A DNA stretch of 64,000 nucleotides from Ischnura elegans (Eukaryota; Arthropoda; Insecta; Odonata; Coenagrionidae), in NCBI RefSeq assembly GCF_921293095.1, contig NC_060258.1, positions 3,968,001-4,032,000 of the forward strand, read 5' to 3'. Shown here in pieces: positions 1 to 9,796 of the stretch (the first letter of the stretch is position 1; each line of letters opens with the position of its first letter). The translations under genes were made by a program, and so were the position numbers. Under the pieces are notes generated by a model. The model was not told where the DNA came from. It searched no databases and saw nothing but the letters and a program-made list of their open reading frames with translations.

Positions 1-97
1 AAAACATGTACAGAACATCAGCGGTAGTGGAATACAGGAAAAAGGAAAAGTTTAAAGTTTGGTGTGACAATGGTTTGGAGAGAACCTACAAACCACA

Positions 98-1545
98 TTG
101 ACAACTTATTTTTGCATGGTAAATGTTTCGGGAATTAGTCAAAGCAATCGCCATAATTGGAAATATCCATATTTACCTTCAGCTAAACGCCCAGTACCCT
201 ATTCAGAAGAAATCCCGATCCTAATATTTCAGGCATTACCAGATTCATGTGAGGATGAATATGAGCTATGTGAACACATTCTTGATGCTATTAACAATAG
301 TGGTAGTAACTGCGAGGCAGTATCAACAAATCCTCAACTATTTAATCAGGATGAACTAAGCAACCTTGTTAGAGAATTGAACTTATCGAAGGAAGCATCT
401 GAACTACCAGCTTCAAGGATTCATGAAAAGAATTTGATGGAACAAGGTGCAAAAATTAATTTTTATCGCACAAGGGAAAAGGATTTGCTACTCTTCTTTA
501 CTCAAGAAGACAATCTTACTTTAGACGTTAGAGGTCTTCTGAAAGGAATTGAACTACCGCATCATGAAGCTAGTGATTTGCATTTGTTCATTGATAGCTC
601 CAAGCGCACCTTAAAATGTGTTCTTCACAATGTCAACAAGTTTGGCTTAATACCAATCGCTCATTCAACTGAAATGGAAGAAGAATATGATACAATAGCT
701 TTTTTCTTATAGAAGATAAAATACCAGGGATATCGCTAGGTAATTTGTGTAGATTTAAAAATGGTGAACTTTCTTCTTGGGCAGCAATTTAGCAACACAA
801 AAATCCTTATTTATTTTGCCTCTGTGTTAGCAGGGACAGACAAACCACTGGATTAAGGAGGAGTGGTCAAAGAGAGAAAATTTAATTGCTGGGTAAAAAC
901 ATTATTGCTGAGTCTCGGGAGAACAGAAGAAAATCACCTTACCGCCCCTTCATGTTAAACTAGGCCTAATGAAGCAATTTATAAAGGCTCTTGACAAGGA
1001 TGGACCATGCTTCGGCTACATTAGAATAAAAATGCCACAGATAGGTATAGAAAAACTTAAAGCTGGAATTTTTGACGGGTCACAAGTCAAACAACTAACA
1101 AAGGATCCTGCTTTTGTCAAGTCAAAGAATGAGATTGAAAAAAACAGTTGGCTTTCATTTGTTGAGGTAATAAAAATTTTTCAGGTTTTCTGGTAAAAAA
1201 AACACAAACTGAATCACAAACTGAAACGGTAGAATTATCTCGAGCTGGTAAACAATATGCTCACTAACTATAAATCACTAGGATGTAATATGAGCATAAA
1301 AGTTCACTACCTATACAGGCGCTTTGACTGTTTTCCTGAAAATTTAGGCGACCAAGAGAAAAACATGGTGAAAGATTTCACTAGGAAATCAAAACAATGG
1401 AAGATCGCTACCAAGGAAGATGGGGTAACCATATGATGACAGATTACTCCTGGTGCTTAAAACGAGTGTTTCAACAAAGTGCACGCAAGAAAATCACGTA
1501 AAAGAAGCATCTGAAGTGTTGAGTGACATTTTTACGTCTTTTCTT
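98..1545 (+). pseudogene. Decayed copy of a multicopy arthropod gene family, function unknown
   Basis: An open frame of 204 codons starts at 98 and carries RPVPYSEEIPI near residue 32, LVRELNLSKEASELPASRI near 90-108 and LFIDSSKRTLK near 163-173. From memory, many arthropod genomes hold repeated proteins with these motifs in this order, followed by a lysine-rich middle and a C-terminal part. The later parts are present here but in changing frames: KQFIKALDKDG at 969, EKHGERFH-like near 1360, and RYQGRWG then MMTDYSWCLKR at about 1399-1465. The copy therefore has at least two frame changes and several stops after position 712. It appears intronless, which suits a mobile or retrocopied family, but I cannot assign a biochemical role. 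Nothing else is seen before the Penelope-like element at 1737. Confidence 0.55.
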
Positions 1546-1724
1546 TTAAATTGTGTAATTTCATTAAAAATGTTACTATTTATATTCAATTGTATTTTAA
1601 AACTATTGTAATTGTAGGTGATTTAACATTCCTATATATAAATCAAGTCTTTATATTTAGTGGGTTTTATCATTTATGTAATTATCCCAAATCGTCATAT
1701 TGAACATCTTTTTGCATAAGTAAC

Positions 1725-1736
1725 AACATATCTGTA
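1725..1736. repeat. Left target-site duplication of the PLE pair
   Basis: AACATATCTGTA lies directly outside the left end of the PLE pair and is repeated exactly at 7415-7426. Joining the two flanks at this word gives a plausible empty site. Target duplications of roughly this length are usual for Penelope-like elements. Confidence 0.7.
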
Positions 1737-1786
1737 CAATGGTAAATAAAGAGCAAACTTAGTGCATGTCCACAGTAATTTTTTTT

Positions 1787-1830
1787 GGTACGACGCGTTT
1801 CAGCGACCTTACTTCGCTATCATCAGGTAC
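1787..1830 (-). ncRNA. Hammerhead-ribozyme motif at the left outer end of the PLE pair
   Basis: Read on the minus strand this holds the catalytic core in order: CTGATGA, a 5-bp stem II (AGCGA with TCGCT around a 7-nt loop), GAAA, a two-pair stem III and GTC at the expected cleavage site. Stem I is formed by GTAC on both sides plus an A/T run across a one-base bulge. It is the exact inverse of the motif at 7281-7324. Type I hammerheads with a very short stem III are established in the terminal repeats of Penelope-like elements. Confidence 0.75.
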
Positions 1831-1879
1831 AAAATGCCATATTTTCGTCAAGAAGTCATATATATATACAATCATGCAA

Positions 1880-2489
1880 ATGGGAGGGGTATATTTATGA
1901 GTCGGCGGAAGTGGGAGAGGGTTTGGGGGGGGTAAAGGATGGGGGAAGGGGGTGGGGAGGTGGTTGGGATACGTAAGGATTTGGAGTTCGGTTGAAGGTT
2001 TTGAGAGGGGGGAGGGCTAACAACGGGGAATGACTCAGGAACTCAATGTCATTCAAAAGATTTTCCTTGCGTTTTCTCCTCCTGGTAATTTCCCATTGCT
2101 CGAGTGCGTCGAGCCGACGTCCTTTTCCTTCGAAGGCCAGTATTTTAGGCTGGAAACTGCATGAATGGTTCTCGTTGATAAGGTGAGTGGCTAGCTGGGA
2201 TTTGGTGTCTTTCTTATCAAAACATCTTTTGTGCTCTGCTGTCCTTACTTTGAAATTCCGACCAGTTTGTCCTACATATGTTGAATCACATGAGTCGCAG
2301 CTGATTGCATAAATGCCGGATCTTAAAAGAGGGTCCAATTTATCTAATGATTTGTCAAATAATTTTTTAAGCGTCACTAGGGAATAAAAACAGAATTTAA
2401 AACGGTCTCTCGGGAAGCACTTGGAAACTTTGTATGACTCTTTACCTACGTATGGTAGCTTCACCCACTTCTTTGTGTTTGAGGTCTGC
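1880..2489 (-). CDS. PLE endonuclease region (GIY-YIG), separated from its RT by an insertion
   Basis: The frame reads from KQTSNTKKWVKLPYVG through GIYAISCDSCDSTYVGQTGR, the GIY-YIG core with its YVGQTGR half, then RTAEHKR, LATHLINENH and ALEQWEI, and ends in a proline-rich tail. It matches the plus-strand copy at 6627-7239 almost residue for residue. The enzyme nicks target DNA for PLE insertion. Its reverse transcriptase lies upstream at 6205-4755, now about 2.25 kb away because the piggyBac at 2494-4747 landed at a TTAA just before KQTSN. A longer open frame that runs out of the piggyBac end into this domain is an accident of the insertion. Confidence 0.75.
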
Positions 2490-2510
2490 TTAACACGTTC
2501 CCTGCCACGC

Positions 2511-2614
2511 GCCGCCATAGGGCGTCTCACATAACTTCAAATCCGAGTTAGTGAGACGCCATATGGCGTCTCGCATTGCTGCTGGACGCAACTAGTGAGA
2601 CGCCAATGGGCGTC
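2511..2614. repeat. Three palindromic subterminal repeats, left end of piggyBac
   Basis: A palindrome recurs at 2511-2528, 2553-2572 and 2597-2614. The middle copy, GAGACGCCATATGGCGTCTC, is a perfect 20-bp palindrome; the others vary at the centre or one arm. Two more copies lie inside the right end (4504-4570). Repeats placed just inside both ends are typical transposase-binding sites, which is my inference here. Confidence 0.7.
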
Positions 2615-3011
2615 AAAGTAGCGTTTTCGTTGAATCATCAAGCGATGTATAGAACTTGAAATTTAATCTACATTTCCTAATGCACTGACGAGGCAATGTT
2701 ATCTTCTGTGAAGGGAGGGTATTGGTAACACATTTCAGCTCGAATTGCATTTTTTTTTCGCCTTCGGTTTCTCGTGTTTTTTTTCGGGAGTGGCATATTT
2801 CAATGGCTATATCATTCTATGTTTCAAGTGGAAGTTTGAGGTATTATATCTCCACACAATGTTTCAAATTACATTTGCAGGGCTTTTTTTTGTTTTTTTC
2901 CTTCAGTTGTCGCTCATACCTAACCGAGTGAGGGGCGCATCAGTATACCAAAATTATTCTCTGTGTCCGTGCCTTCGATACGGAAGTGATAACCAGTTTA
3001 GTGAATATATC

Positions 3012-3190
3012 ATGTGTACTCCGTCACGCATTAATAGGGGAAAGAAACGTTTTAACGAAGAAGAAGTCGAGCATATATTTCATTCTGACAATGCGGCTTC
3101 CACCAAAGACCTTGAAGGATTTTCTGAAGGAGACACCGCTAATTCAGGGTGTCTGAGAAGTCGTATGAATCCTCAGAGTCAGGTAATCTT
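3012..3190 (+). pseudogene. piggyBac transposase N-terminal remnant (probable)
   Basis: The frame reads MCTPSRINRGKKRFNEEEV followed by an acidic, serine-rich stretch. A basic start followed by an acidic N-terminal segment is usual for piggyBac transposases, and the position between the left end and the clear C-terminal piece at 3685-4026 fits. There is no diagnostic motif, so the call rests mainly on context. The stretch between 3190 and 3685 shows no recognisable coding. Confidence 0.4.
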
Positions 3191-3684
3191 TCTTCTTCTA
3201 ATACAGGTATGATTCCTTATTCCATTTTTCTATTCACCTTCTAATAACTCCTGCTCAGTGTCGCCGACTCCACGGGGCCTGAGGGGGCCCGAGCCCACCC
3301 AAAAATTCGTTACAGATGTGAGGAAAAAATGTGTCATGCTTGTCAATTTTCCCCGGAGTGTCCAGATATCGAGATTCGAGTGATCAGGGTGCTAATGTCG
3401 ATCATATGACTCTTCTAAAATGCTTATAAAACTTAAAATTCACTACTTACTTATAAAATTTACAGAGACAAGGTCCCCGGTTTGGGCCCCCCAATATTTT
3501 TTGTAAGTCGGCACCCCTGCTCCTGCTGTAATGTTTAGATGCTTCTAGTGAGGTGATTCATCCCACGCTTATGGAAAGAAATCTTGGGAGATAAGTCTCA
3601 TTTTGTGGGAATCATTAGGAAAAATAGGAAAGGGCTGTTAAGAGAAATAACGACTGCTAAATTAAAGAAAGGCATTTCAGTGCT

Positions 3685-4026
3685 ATGAAAAACTTGTGGA
3701 GCAACGGTAAAGAAATGGAAATATCAGCGAGACGTATTCATGATCTCCACCACCATCAGATAGGAGATAATCCCAACGGGGAAAGAAATCTAAGAGGGGA
3801 AGTGGTTACTAAGCCAAAGATGGTGATTGAGTACAATGAAATGAAGGGAGGAATTGACATTGCCCTTTCGTTGTATCACTGCACTCATCGAAAAACAGTG
3901 AGGTGGTACCACAAGGTGGCCGATGATGCTCTTTTTGGGACTTGCACTGTTAATGCTTTTATACTGTGGAATGAAACACGGAATCTAGGTGCCCACATGA
4001 TATCTCTCCAGCAGTTAAGACGTTAA
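3685..4026 (+). pseudogene. piggyBac transposase C-terminal fragment
   Basis: The 113-codon frame holds KPKMVIEYNEMKGGIDIA, matching the conserved piggyBac (DDE_Tnp_1_7) block usually written as KP..V..YN...GGVD, followed by RKTVRWYHKVADDALFGTC and VNAFILW, the usual K.W.KK.F..LLD..L.NA...Y continuation. This region contains the last catalytic aspartate (the D of GGID). The rest of the catalytic core upstream is missing, so the protein cannot be active. Confidence 0.75.
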
Positions 4027-4503
4027 ATTATAGAAGAATGACTGCATATTCTTCAGGATTCCGTTAATAGGGTCTAAAAAAATCGACGCACTACCTGGTA
4101 AATGCAAATAACACTGAAGGAAGTCTTCGAAGTCTGGTAATTTAGAGGATAAAATTATCATTACATAAAATCGAGAATTAGTATTTTTCGCACAATTTTT
4201 GGCGCTGTTTCTTCATTTTAGAAAAGCCCGTGTTGGCTGTCGCGGATGTTTCAAAGAATTTTAGCAGACGATGAGACGCAAAGTTGCCCTCAGTAAAGGC
4301 AAACGCCTTTCTACAAAATTTATGATCAGTCCAGATCAGCCATACCTAAGCCTCCCAAATTTAAATCATTGCACTAATCATCTCCGGATACGATAGCAAA
4401 TATTATTAAAAGCATAATCAACAATTTAAATTTCTTTTAACATTATTTTCAATCATAGTTTTTGAGTGTACACTAAAAAGTTAGAACGCAGATCCAATTG
4501 CCT

Positions 4504-4570
4504 GAGCCGCCAAATGGCGTCTCATCAAATTTTAGGCATTGTAAAAAGTGGGGAGACGCCCTATGGCGTC
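4504..4570. repeat. Two palindromic subterminal repeats, right end of piggyBac
   Basis: Copies of the GAGACGCC..GGCGTCTC palindrome lie at 4504-4523 and 4553-4570, mirroring the three near the left end. About 180 bp separate the last copy from the right end of the element. Between 4030 and 4500 there is no recognisable coding. Confidence 0.65.
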
Positions 4571-4754
4571 GCACGTGAATAAAGTTACAAGCGATAGCGC
4601 ATCACGTAATGAGTGTAAATATACCGAGAAATATTAGTAAAACCGGAGATAGGCTCAATATCGTTATTGCCGTTTGGTAATAGGTTCGAAAATATTCGCC
4701 TGGCACACGCGGAATGACAGCAGAATTCGGGCCCGGCAGCGAACGTGTGTCTGT

Positions 4755-6205
4755 GATTTCTTTAATGGCTTTTTTCTTTCGTGAATTCTGCAATATCCTT
4801 TCAATTAGATACCCCTCGTAGCCGTTAACAGTAGCAATGTGATGAATGTGGTTTAGTTCTTTGGCAAAGGACTCCCGTGAAAGTGGAATATTCATGAGTC
4901 TATTAATCATAGAGTGGAATGCTGCCATTTTGTGACTGAAGGCATGGCACGAATCAGATGGAATGACCATATCTGTAGATGTCGGCTTTCTAAAGATGTC
5001 AAATGTATGTTTATCCCCGAATATAGATATTTGCAAATCTAAAAAACTTAAACTTCCATCTGTATCTTTCTCCATCGTGAAATTAATGTTTTTATGGCAT
5101 GAGTTTAAAAGGTTTAAGAAATTATTGGCTTGCCGTAAGCTTCCGGTCCAACAACATAAAATATCATCGACATATCGAAACCAATAAAATACGTTCTTTA
5201 CAAGTGAGTCATTGGAGTTAAAAATCTTTCTTTCAAAATTGTCCATAAAAATTTCGGCTAGTAATGGGGAAAGGGGGGACCCCATTGATAAGCCTTCGTC
5301 TTGTTGATAAAATATACTATTAAAAAGAAAGTAATTTTGTTTAACACATACCTCCAAAAGAATGGTCAATTCTTGTATGGCAACTGGGTTTGCTTGTGAA
5401 TTGTTGAGGATATTTTTGGCCATTTCTAAGGCTTCTTTCACGGGTATGGAAGTGAAAAGGTTCTTAACGTCAAAGGAAATTAGTTTGGCGTTCCGGGGTA
5501 ACTTGATGGGTTTAAGTTTTTCGGCAAGTACTGTAGAGTTTTTTATACTGAATTTCGGGGTAAACTTAGTGAGCTGACGGAATAGGTGATTAATTCTATG
5601 CGAAAGTTTATGTGCTGGAGATCCAACACCGGAAACCACTGGTCGTATGGGAATATTTGATTTATGGATTTTTGGGAGTCCATATAGCCTAGGAGGAAGG
5701 GGATTCATTTGTAACAAGTGATGTTTGTAACACTGTGTGAGTACACCAGGGCACGCGTTGATTGCTTCTTTCACTTCCTTTTGTAGCACTTTGGTGGGGT
5801 CACTGCGAAGAACTGAGTATGAATTCTCACGGATGAAGGAGAGGCACTTGTCCACGTAATCTTTCCTATTGAGGATCACAGTACTATTGCCTTTATCTGA
5901 TTTGATCACTACTAGGTTTTCACTGTTAATTGTCCGGCAAATAGACTTAATTACATTATTGTTATTTCGTTTATCTGATTTACATCGAGATTTGTTGTTG
6001 GAGGAGTCAATGAGATTATAAGCACATAATTGTTTGGTGCCCAATGGCTCTCTACAAAGGGCCACTTCACAATCTATCGAGAGCTGTTTAAAAGAATCAA
6101 AAGTTTTTGGGGTGGGGGAAAACTTCAGACCTTTGTCTAGTACTCCTTGTTCCTGTGGTGAGAACTTGTGCGAAGAAAGGTTGATGGTCGTTGGGATGAT
6201 GGTTT
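4755..6205 (-). CDS. Penelope-like reverse transcriptase (5'-truncated left copy)
   Basis: The open frame read right to left carries the PLE RT blocks in order: LSSHKFSPQEQGVLDKGLKF, VVIKSDKGNSTVILNRKDYV, RLYGLPKIHK with IRPVVSG, ISFDVKNLFTSIP, GLSMGSPLSPLLAEIFM, the catalytic WFRYVDDILCCW, and SLSFLDLQI. YGLPKIHK and the YVDD box are diagnostic of Penelope-like elements. The reading frame ends in sequence derived from the piggyBac insertion (4602-4754), and its first ~65 codons (6401-6206) are antisense of the right-hand copy, so the true RT spans only about 6205-4755. It lacks the start of the family's usual N-terminal region and the endonuclease, which now lies at 2489-1880. Confidence 0.85.
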
Positions 6206-7239
6206 TATGTTGTTGGACCGGAAGCTTACGGCAAGCCAATAATTTCTTAAACCTTTTAAACTCATGCCATAAAAACATTAATTTCACGATGGAGAAAGAT
6301 ACAGATGGAAGTTTAAGTTTTTTAGATTTGCAAATATCTATATTCGGGGATAAACATACATTTGACATCTTTAGAAAGCCGACATCTACAGATATGGTCA
6401 TTCCATCTGATTCGTGCCATGCCTTCAGTCACAAAATGGCAGCATTCCACTCTATGATTAATAGAATCATGAATATTCCACTTTCACGGGAGTCCTTTGC
6501 CAAAGAACTAAACCACATTCATCACATTGCTACTGTTAACGGCTACGAGGGGTATCTAATTGAAAGGATATTGCAGAATTCACGAAAGAAAAAAGCCATT
6601 AAAGAAATCACAGACCTTAAGCAGACCTCAAACACAAAGAAGTGGGTGAAGCTACCATACGTAGGTAAAGAGTCATACAAAGTTTCCAAGTGCTTCCCGA
6701 GAGACCGTTTTAAATTCTGTTTTTATTCCCTAGTGACGCTTAAAAAATTATTTGACAAATCATTAGATAAATTGGACCCTCTTTTAAGATCCGGCATTTA
6801 TGCAATCAGCTGCGACTCATGTGATTCAACATATGTAGGACAAACTGGTCGGAATTTCAAAGTAAGGACAGCAGAGCACAAAAGATGTTTTGATAAGAAA
6901 GACACCAAATCCCAGCTAGCCACTCACCTTATCAACGAGAACCATTCATGCAGTTTCCAGCCTAAAATACTGGCCTTCGAAGGAAAAGGACGTCGGCTCG
7001 ACGCACTCGAGCAATGGGAAATTACCAGGAGGAGAAAACGCAAGGAAAATCTTTTGAATGACATTGAGTTCCTGAGTCATTCCCCGTTGTTAGCCCTCCC
7101 CCCTCTCAAAACCTTCAACCGAACTCCAAATCCTTACGTATCCCAACCACCTCCCCACCCCCTTCCCCCATCCTTTACCCCCCCCCAAACCCTCTCCCAC
7201 TTCCGCCGACTCATAAATATACCCCTCCCATTTGCATGA
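6206..7239 (+). CDS. PLE RT C-terminus fused to GIY-YIG endonuclease (right copy)
   Basis: Coding starts inside the RT just after the YVDD box (CCWTGSLRQANNFLNLL), passes SLSFLDLQI and the RT thumb region, then LKQTSNTKKW and the GIY-YIG core GIYAISCDSCDSTYVGQTGR, and ends in a tail rich in PPPHP. The frame is continuous to a stop near 7239. Residues before 6206 in the same open frame come from the antisense of the left copy. This copy shows how RT and endonuclease are joined when no piggyBac intervenes. It lacks the RT catalytic part and cannot move by itself. Confidence 0.8.
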
Positions 7240-7280
7240 TTGTATATATATATGACTTCTTGACGAAAATATGGCATTTT

Positions 7281-7324
7281 GTACCTGATGATAGCGAAGT
7301 AAGGTCGCTGAAACGCGTCGTACC
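7281..7324 (+). ncRNA. Hammerhead-ribozyme motif at the right outer end of the PLE pair
   Basis: GTAC (7281-7284) opens stem I, CTGATGA lies at 7285-7291, stem II pairs 7293-7297 with 7305-7309, GAAA is at 7310-7313, and CGCGTC follows with the cleavage site expected after C7319. GTAC at 7320-7323 closes stem I. All universally conserved core bases of a type I hammerhead are present, with the minimal stem III seen in Penelope-like elements. Self-cleavage is inferred from family knowledge. Confidence 0.78.
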
Positions 7325-7414
7325 AAAAAAAATTACTGTGGACATGCACTAAGTTTGCTCTTTATTTACCATTGTATCATTATGTTCCACAACATCTCGC
7401 CGAACACCGTTGAA

Positions 7415-7426
7415 AACATATCTGTA
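7415..7426. repeat. Right target-site duplication of the PLE pair
   Basis: Exact second copy of AACATATCTGTA (see 1725-1736). The right copy extends about 38 bp further than the left before reaching this word. Confidence 0.7.
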
Positions 7427-8908
7427 TCTTGAAAACTAGAGCTGATAGGAAAAAACTAACATCATATTTGGATTCAGCACCCCAATTACACTTGAAATCA
7501 GCTTTAAAAGCTCCGCCACCAAAACCACTGTTGACCTGTGTAATTTTTACAGAGCAATTAATAACCTTTTAATGTAAGGATTAAAAACTCCCAAGTTCAT
7601 CCCATAGCTGGTAGTGGCTAAACATTATATTTTATTGCTCCATGTGAAATGGCAGACAAACTTACCCATATTTCAGGTCTGGTTGCAGACACAGGAAGCT
7701 ACACCTTTGACGGTCTCCATCCTATCAGGCTGACCAGGATCCTTCAAAGCTGACTATTTTAACATCTATATGACACAACACCTCTGTTTTTCCTTGTGAC
7801 CACATAGCTCGGAGCACTAGATAAGAAATGAACAATATTAGAACCAACTGAACTTATAAGAGTAGAAGGCCCTACTTCCTTGAACTGTGTGCACAAGTCT
7901 GAACCAAGCCATGGAAGGAAACTCAACATGTTATACAAATTATGCCAACAAACTAACTTTGCATTTCTTTAAAAACAAAAGTGAACGACCAACAGAAATG
8001 TAAATTCCAGTTGCAACAGTCAAGTAGCTGCAATTCTAGAAAAAACATGGCAGTCGTGGGACTGCCGTTGGATGTGAAAACTTTTTATTTGAAAACTTTT
8101 GGACATTTATTGATGTTAATATATGTACAAGAAGCCTATGCAACAAACTGGATTACAAGTATAAACTCGGAAAAGCCAAATTACTTACAGAAATTCAAGA
8201 AAATATTTTTTATAACTACTGCTATGAACAAAATTGACCAAGTATTGTCAACACTAAACGTAGCAATTCTTTCTGCTTCAGAATATATTTTCATGCATGA
8301 CGAATGAGTAAATTCAAAACTCTTTAATCCCCTCTCCTTCGTTAACAGCGAGGCGGTGACGATTTTGAGGTGACGGTCACACAAGTTCAGTTTATTTTAC
8401 CAATCTGAAAAAAAGTGCGCCAGTTCAAAATAAGAAGTTTTCACTTCAAAACTGTTCTGCAAGTGTTTCCTTTTCTATATTTCTTCAATATATAGTCGTA
8501 AACACTCATCAAATTTTATGGCACAACATTCAAACGTATTGTCAACACCCTCTACTAATAAGCTACTCAAATTGAACGCATTAAAAAAAAAAATCGAGTC
8601 ACAAGTCCACGCCTTTTACCCACCTACAAAAGTTCTCAGTTCTCAAGAATTACATTACAAATATTTACACATGTAAAATTGTTAAGTTGTAAACATCCAG
8701 TATCCATTTTTATTGGATTTTTTTTTCGAGCATTTACTTACCACCTAAGCTGAGAAAAGTATGATAAATTGGATCATATACCAATACTTAAGAGGTCCGT
8801 GAAAGTGGTTTTATTTTTCGCTTAAATTCGTGCTAATTGAATGATAAATAGTGGTGAATGATAAAATGAATGGTAAATAACCGTACAAGAAAGTTAAAAA
8901 AGTGTCAC
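7427..8908. other. No recognisable gene
   Basis: AT-rich sequence with short chance ORFs only (for example 7981-8307), none with a recognisable motif. It may be intron or 3' sequence of the minus-strand gene whose exons begin at 8909. Confidence 0.4.
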
Positions 8909-9010
8909 CATTGGCAACAAGTTTGATGGACTCGCAGAGGTCTTCAACTGAGCCTCCAAATCCAGGACAATCAACCCTGGTGTCTCCCCAAATTTCACTA
9001 TATCCGTGTG
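8909..9010 (-). CDS. Predicted small exon, unknown gene (102 bp)
   Basis: A good acceptor (CATATTTTAG) precedes CACACGG and a GTGACA donor follows at 8908. The 34 codons are open and include TDIVKFGETPG and LDLEAQL. These align with TDSVHLEETPV and GEMEAQ of the exon at 9338-9412, so the two look like duplicated exons. Length is a multiple of three. No known domain; the product would be acidic. It is the lowest-coordinate, so most 3', exon I can see of this gene. Confidence 0.42.
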
Positions 9011-9150
9011 CTAAAATATGAAACAAGCATAATGAGAGACATTATCAACATATGTATGCACGAAGATAAAACAAAGAAGTGGGGTAAAACCTGGGAACAT
9101 AATAAAAAATTTCTTTCCTAATCTGCTATTCACCGAAGTTATGAATTCAC

Positions 9151-9201
9151 CCGTGGCAGTTGTGATTTTTTGGCCCTGTCTAGCGCAGATGTCTCAGCAT
9201 C
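9151..9201 (-). CDS. Predicted 51-bp exon, unit 1 of a duplicated pair
   Basis: Acceptor AATTTTAG precedes GATGCTGAG and donor GTGAATTC follows. It encodes DAETSALDRAKKSQLPR, 17 codons in phase 0. The exon at 9540-9590 has the same length, the same splice contexts and the related peptide DADASVEDGSPQSKLSQ; the exon at 10581-10688 begins NAETSEE. Confidence 0.42.
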
Positions 9202-9337
9202 CTAAAATTGTAAATAATAAATTGCCGGGGATAAATTGTTTCCGAGTAAGGTAAAGGTAGAATTTGGTTGAATAGCATGGACTAAAATAAGTATCCCTCT
9301 AGTCTTATTATCAAGTAGGAATAATTGGTTGACTCAC

Positions 9338-9412
9338 ATAAATAGGGCATTGCGCCTCCATCTCCCCGTTCAAAACAACTGGTGTTTCCTCCAAATGCAC
9401 TGAATCCGTTTC
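9338..9412 (-). CDS. Predicted 75-bp exon, unit 1 of a duplicated pair
   Basis: The acceptor is the AG of TTTCATGTGTAAG and the donor is GTGAGTC at 9337. The 25 open codons read ETDSVHLEETPVVLNGE then MEAQCPIY. It resembles the exon at 8909-9010 and the copy at 9729-9796. No known domain; it is acidic and polar, like linker exons of regulatory proteins. Confidence 0.42.
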
Positions 9413-9539
9413 CTTACACATGAAAGAAACAAAAAGGAGACATTTTACACTAATGTTTTTACAAATGAAGAAGTGGGATAAGTAACAAAATGAAAATTTT
9501 GTTATATAAATCTGCTATTCACCTAGGTTCTGTATTCAC

Positions 9540-9590
9540 CTGTGACAGTTTTGACTGTGGAGACCCGTCCTCCACAGATGCATCAGCATC
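9540..9590 (-). CDS. Predicted 51-bp exon, unit 2 of a duplicated pair
   Basis: Acceptor AATTTTAG and donor GTGAATACA bound 17 open codons, DADASVEDGSPQSKLSQ. It has exactly the length and phase of the exon at 9151-9201, and its substitutions keep the frame open, which argues against random decay. Confidence 0.42.
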
Positions 9591-9728
9591 CTAAAATTGG
9601 GAAAACTTAATTAACGGGAATGAACCATGTTTCCACATAAGGAAAAGGTAGAATTTGGGTGATTAGCATGGACTAAAGTAAGCATCCCTCTAGTCTTATT
9701 ATCAAGTGAGAACAAATGGTTGACTCAC

Positions 9729-9796
9729 ATAAATAGGGCATCCACCTCCCCATTCAAAGCAACTGGTGTTTCCTCCATTCCAACTGAATCTGTATC
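9729..9796 (-). CDS. Predicted exon, unit 2 of a duplicated pair (about 68 bp)
   Basis: It encodes DTDSVGMEETPVALNGE and ends at a GTGAGTCA donor. The copy is 7 bp shorter than its partner at 9338-9412 near the donor, so its outgoing phase differs unless a different acceptor is used (TTTCAG lies 7-8 bp upstream). Either it is spliced differently or this copy is decaying. Confidence 0.35.

Larger units (their letters stand above)
2494..4747 (+). mobile_element. Decayed piggyBac-family transposon inside the PLE
   Basis: The element starts after TTAA at 2490-2493, which is present as an intact TTAA in the sister PLE copy near 6618. Its ends are inverted: CACGTTCCCTGCC on the left and, read in reverse, CACGTTCGCTGCC on the right (12 of 13). 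TTAA target choice and short inverted ends are piggyBac hallmarks. On the right only one T remains before the PLE resumes, so the second TTAA is partly lost. Transposase remnants lie at about 3012-3185 and 3685-4026; the central catalytic part is not recognisable. The subterminal zones carry repeated palindromes. It is a dead copy, younger than the PLE it interrupts. Confidence 0.8.
1737..7414. mobile_element. Head-to-head pair of truncated Penelope-like (PLE) copies with a 12-bp target duplication
   Basis: Two PLE copies point outward from a junction near 6206. The left copy reads on the minus strand from about 6205 to 1737 and the right copy reads on the plus strand from about 6206 to 7414. 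Both carry the same 3' part: end of the reverse transcriptase, GIY-YIG endonuclease, proline-rich tail and a hammerhead-like terminus. They are nearly identical where they overlap (1737-2489 against 6627-7373). The 12-bp word AACATATCTGTA occurs at 1725-1736 and again at 7415-7426, which reads as a target-site duplication for the whole pair. Inverted, 5'-truncated copies are known for Penelope-like elements. A piggyBac element at 2494-4747 splits the left copy. The near identity of the arms suggests a fairly recent insertion. Confidence 0.82.

Noticed and set aside
1895-2530. 211-codon minus-strand ORF starting MRRPMAARGRERV
   Set aside because: Its first ~14 codons come from the piggyBac end and the rest from the PLE endonuclease; it is an accidental open frame across an insertion junction.
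4963-5187. Plus-strand ORF MTISVDVGF, repeated at the start of the 4602-6401 minus ORF
   Set aside because: Antisense of PLE RT coding in both places; no independent support.
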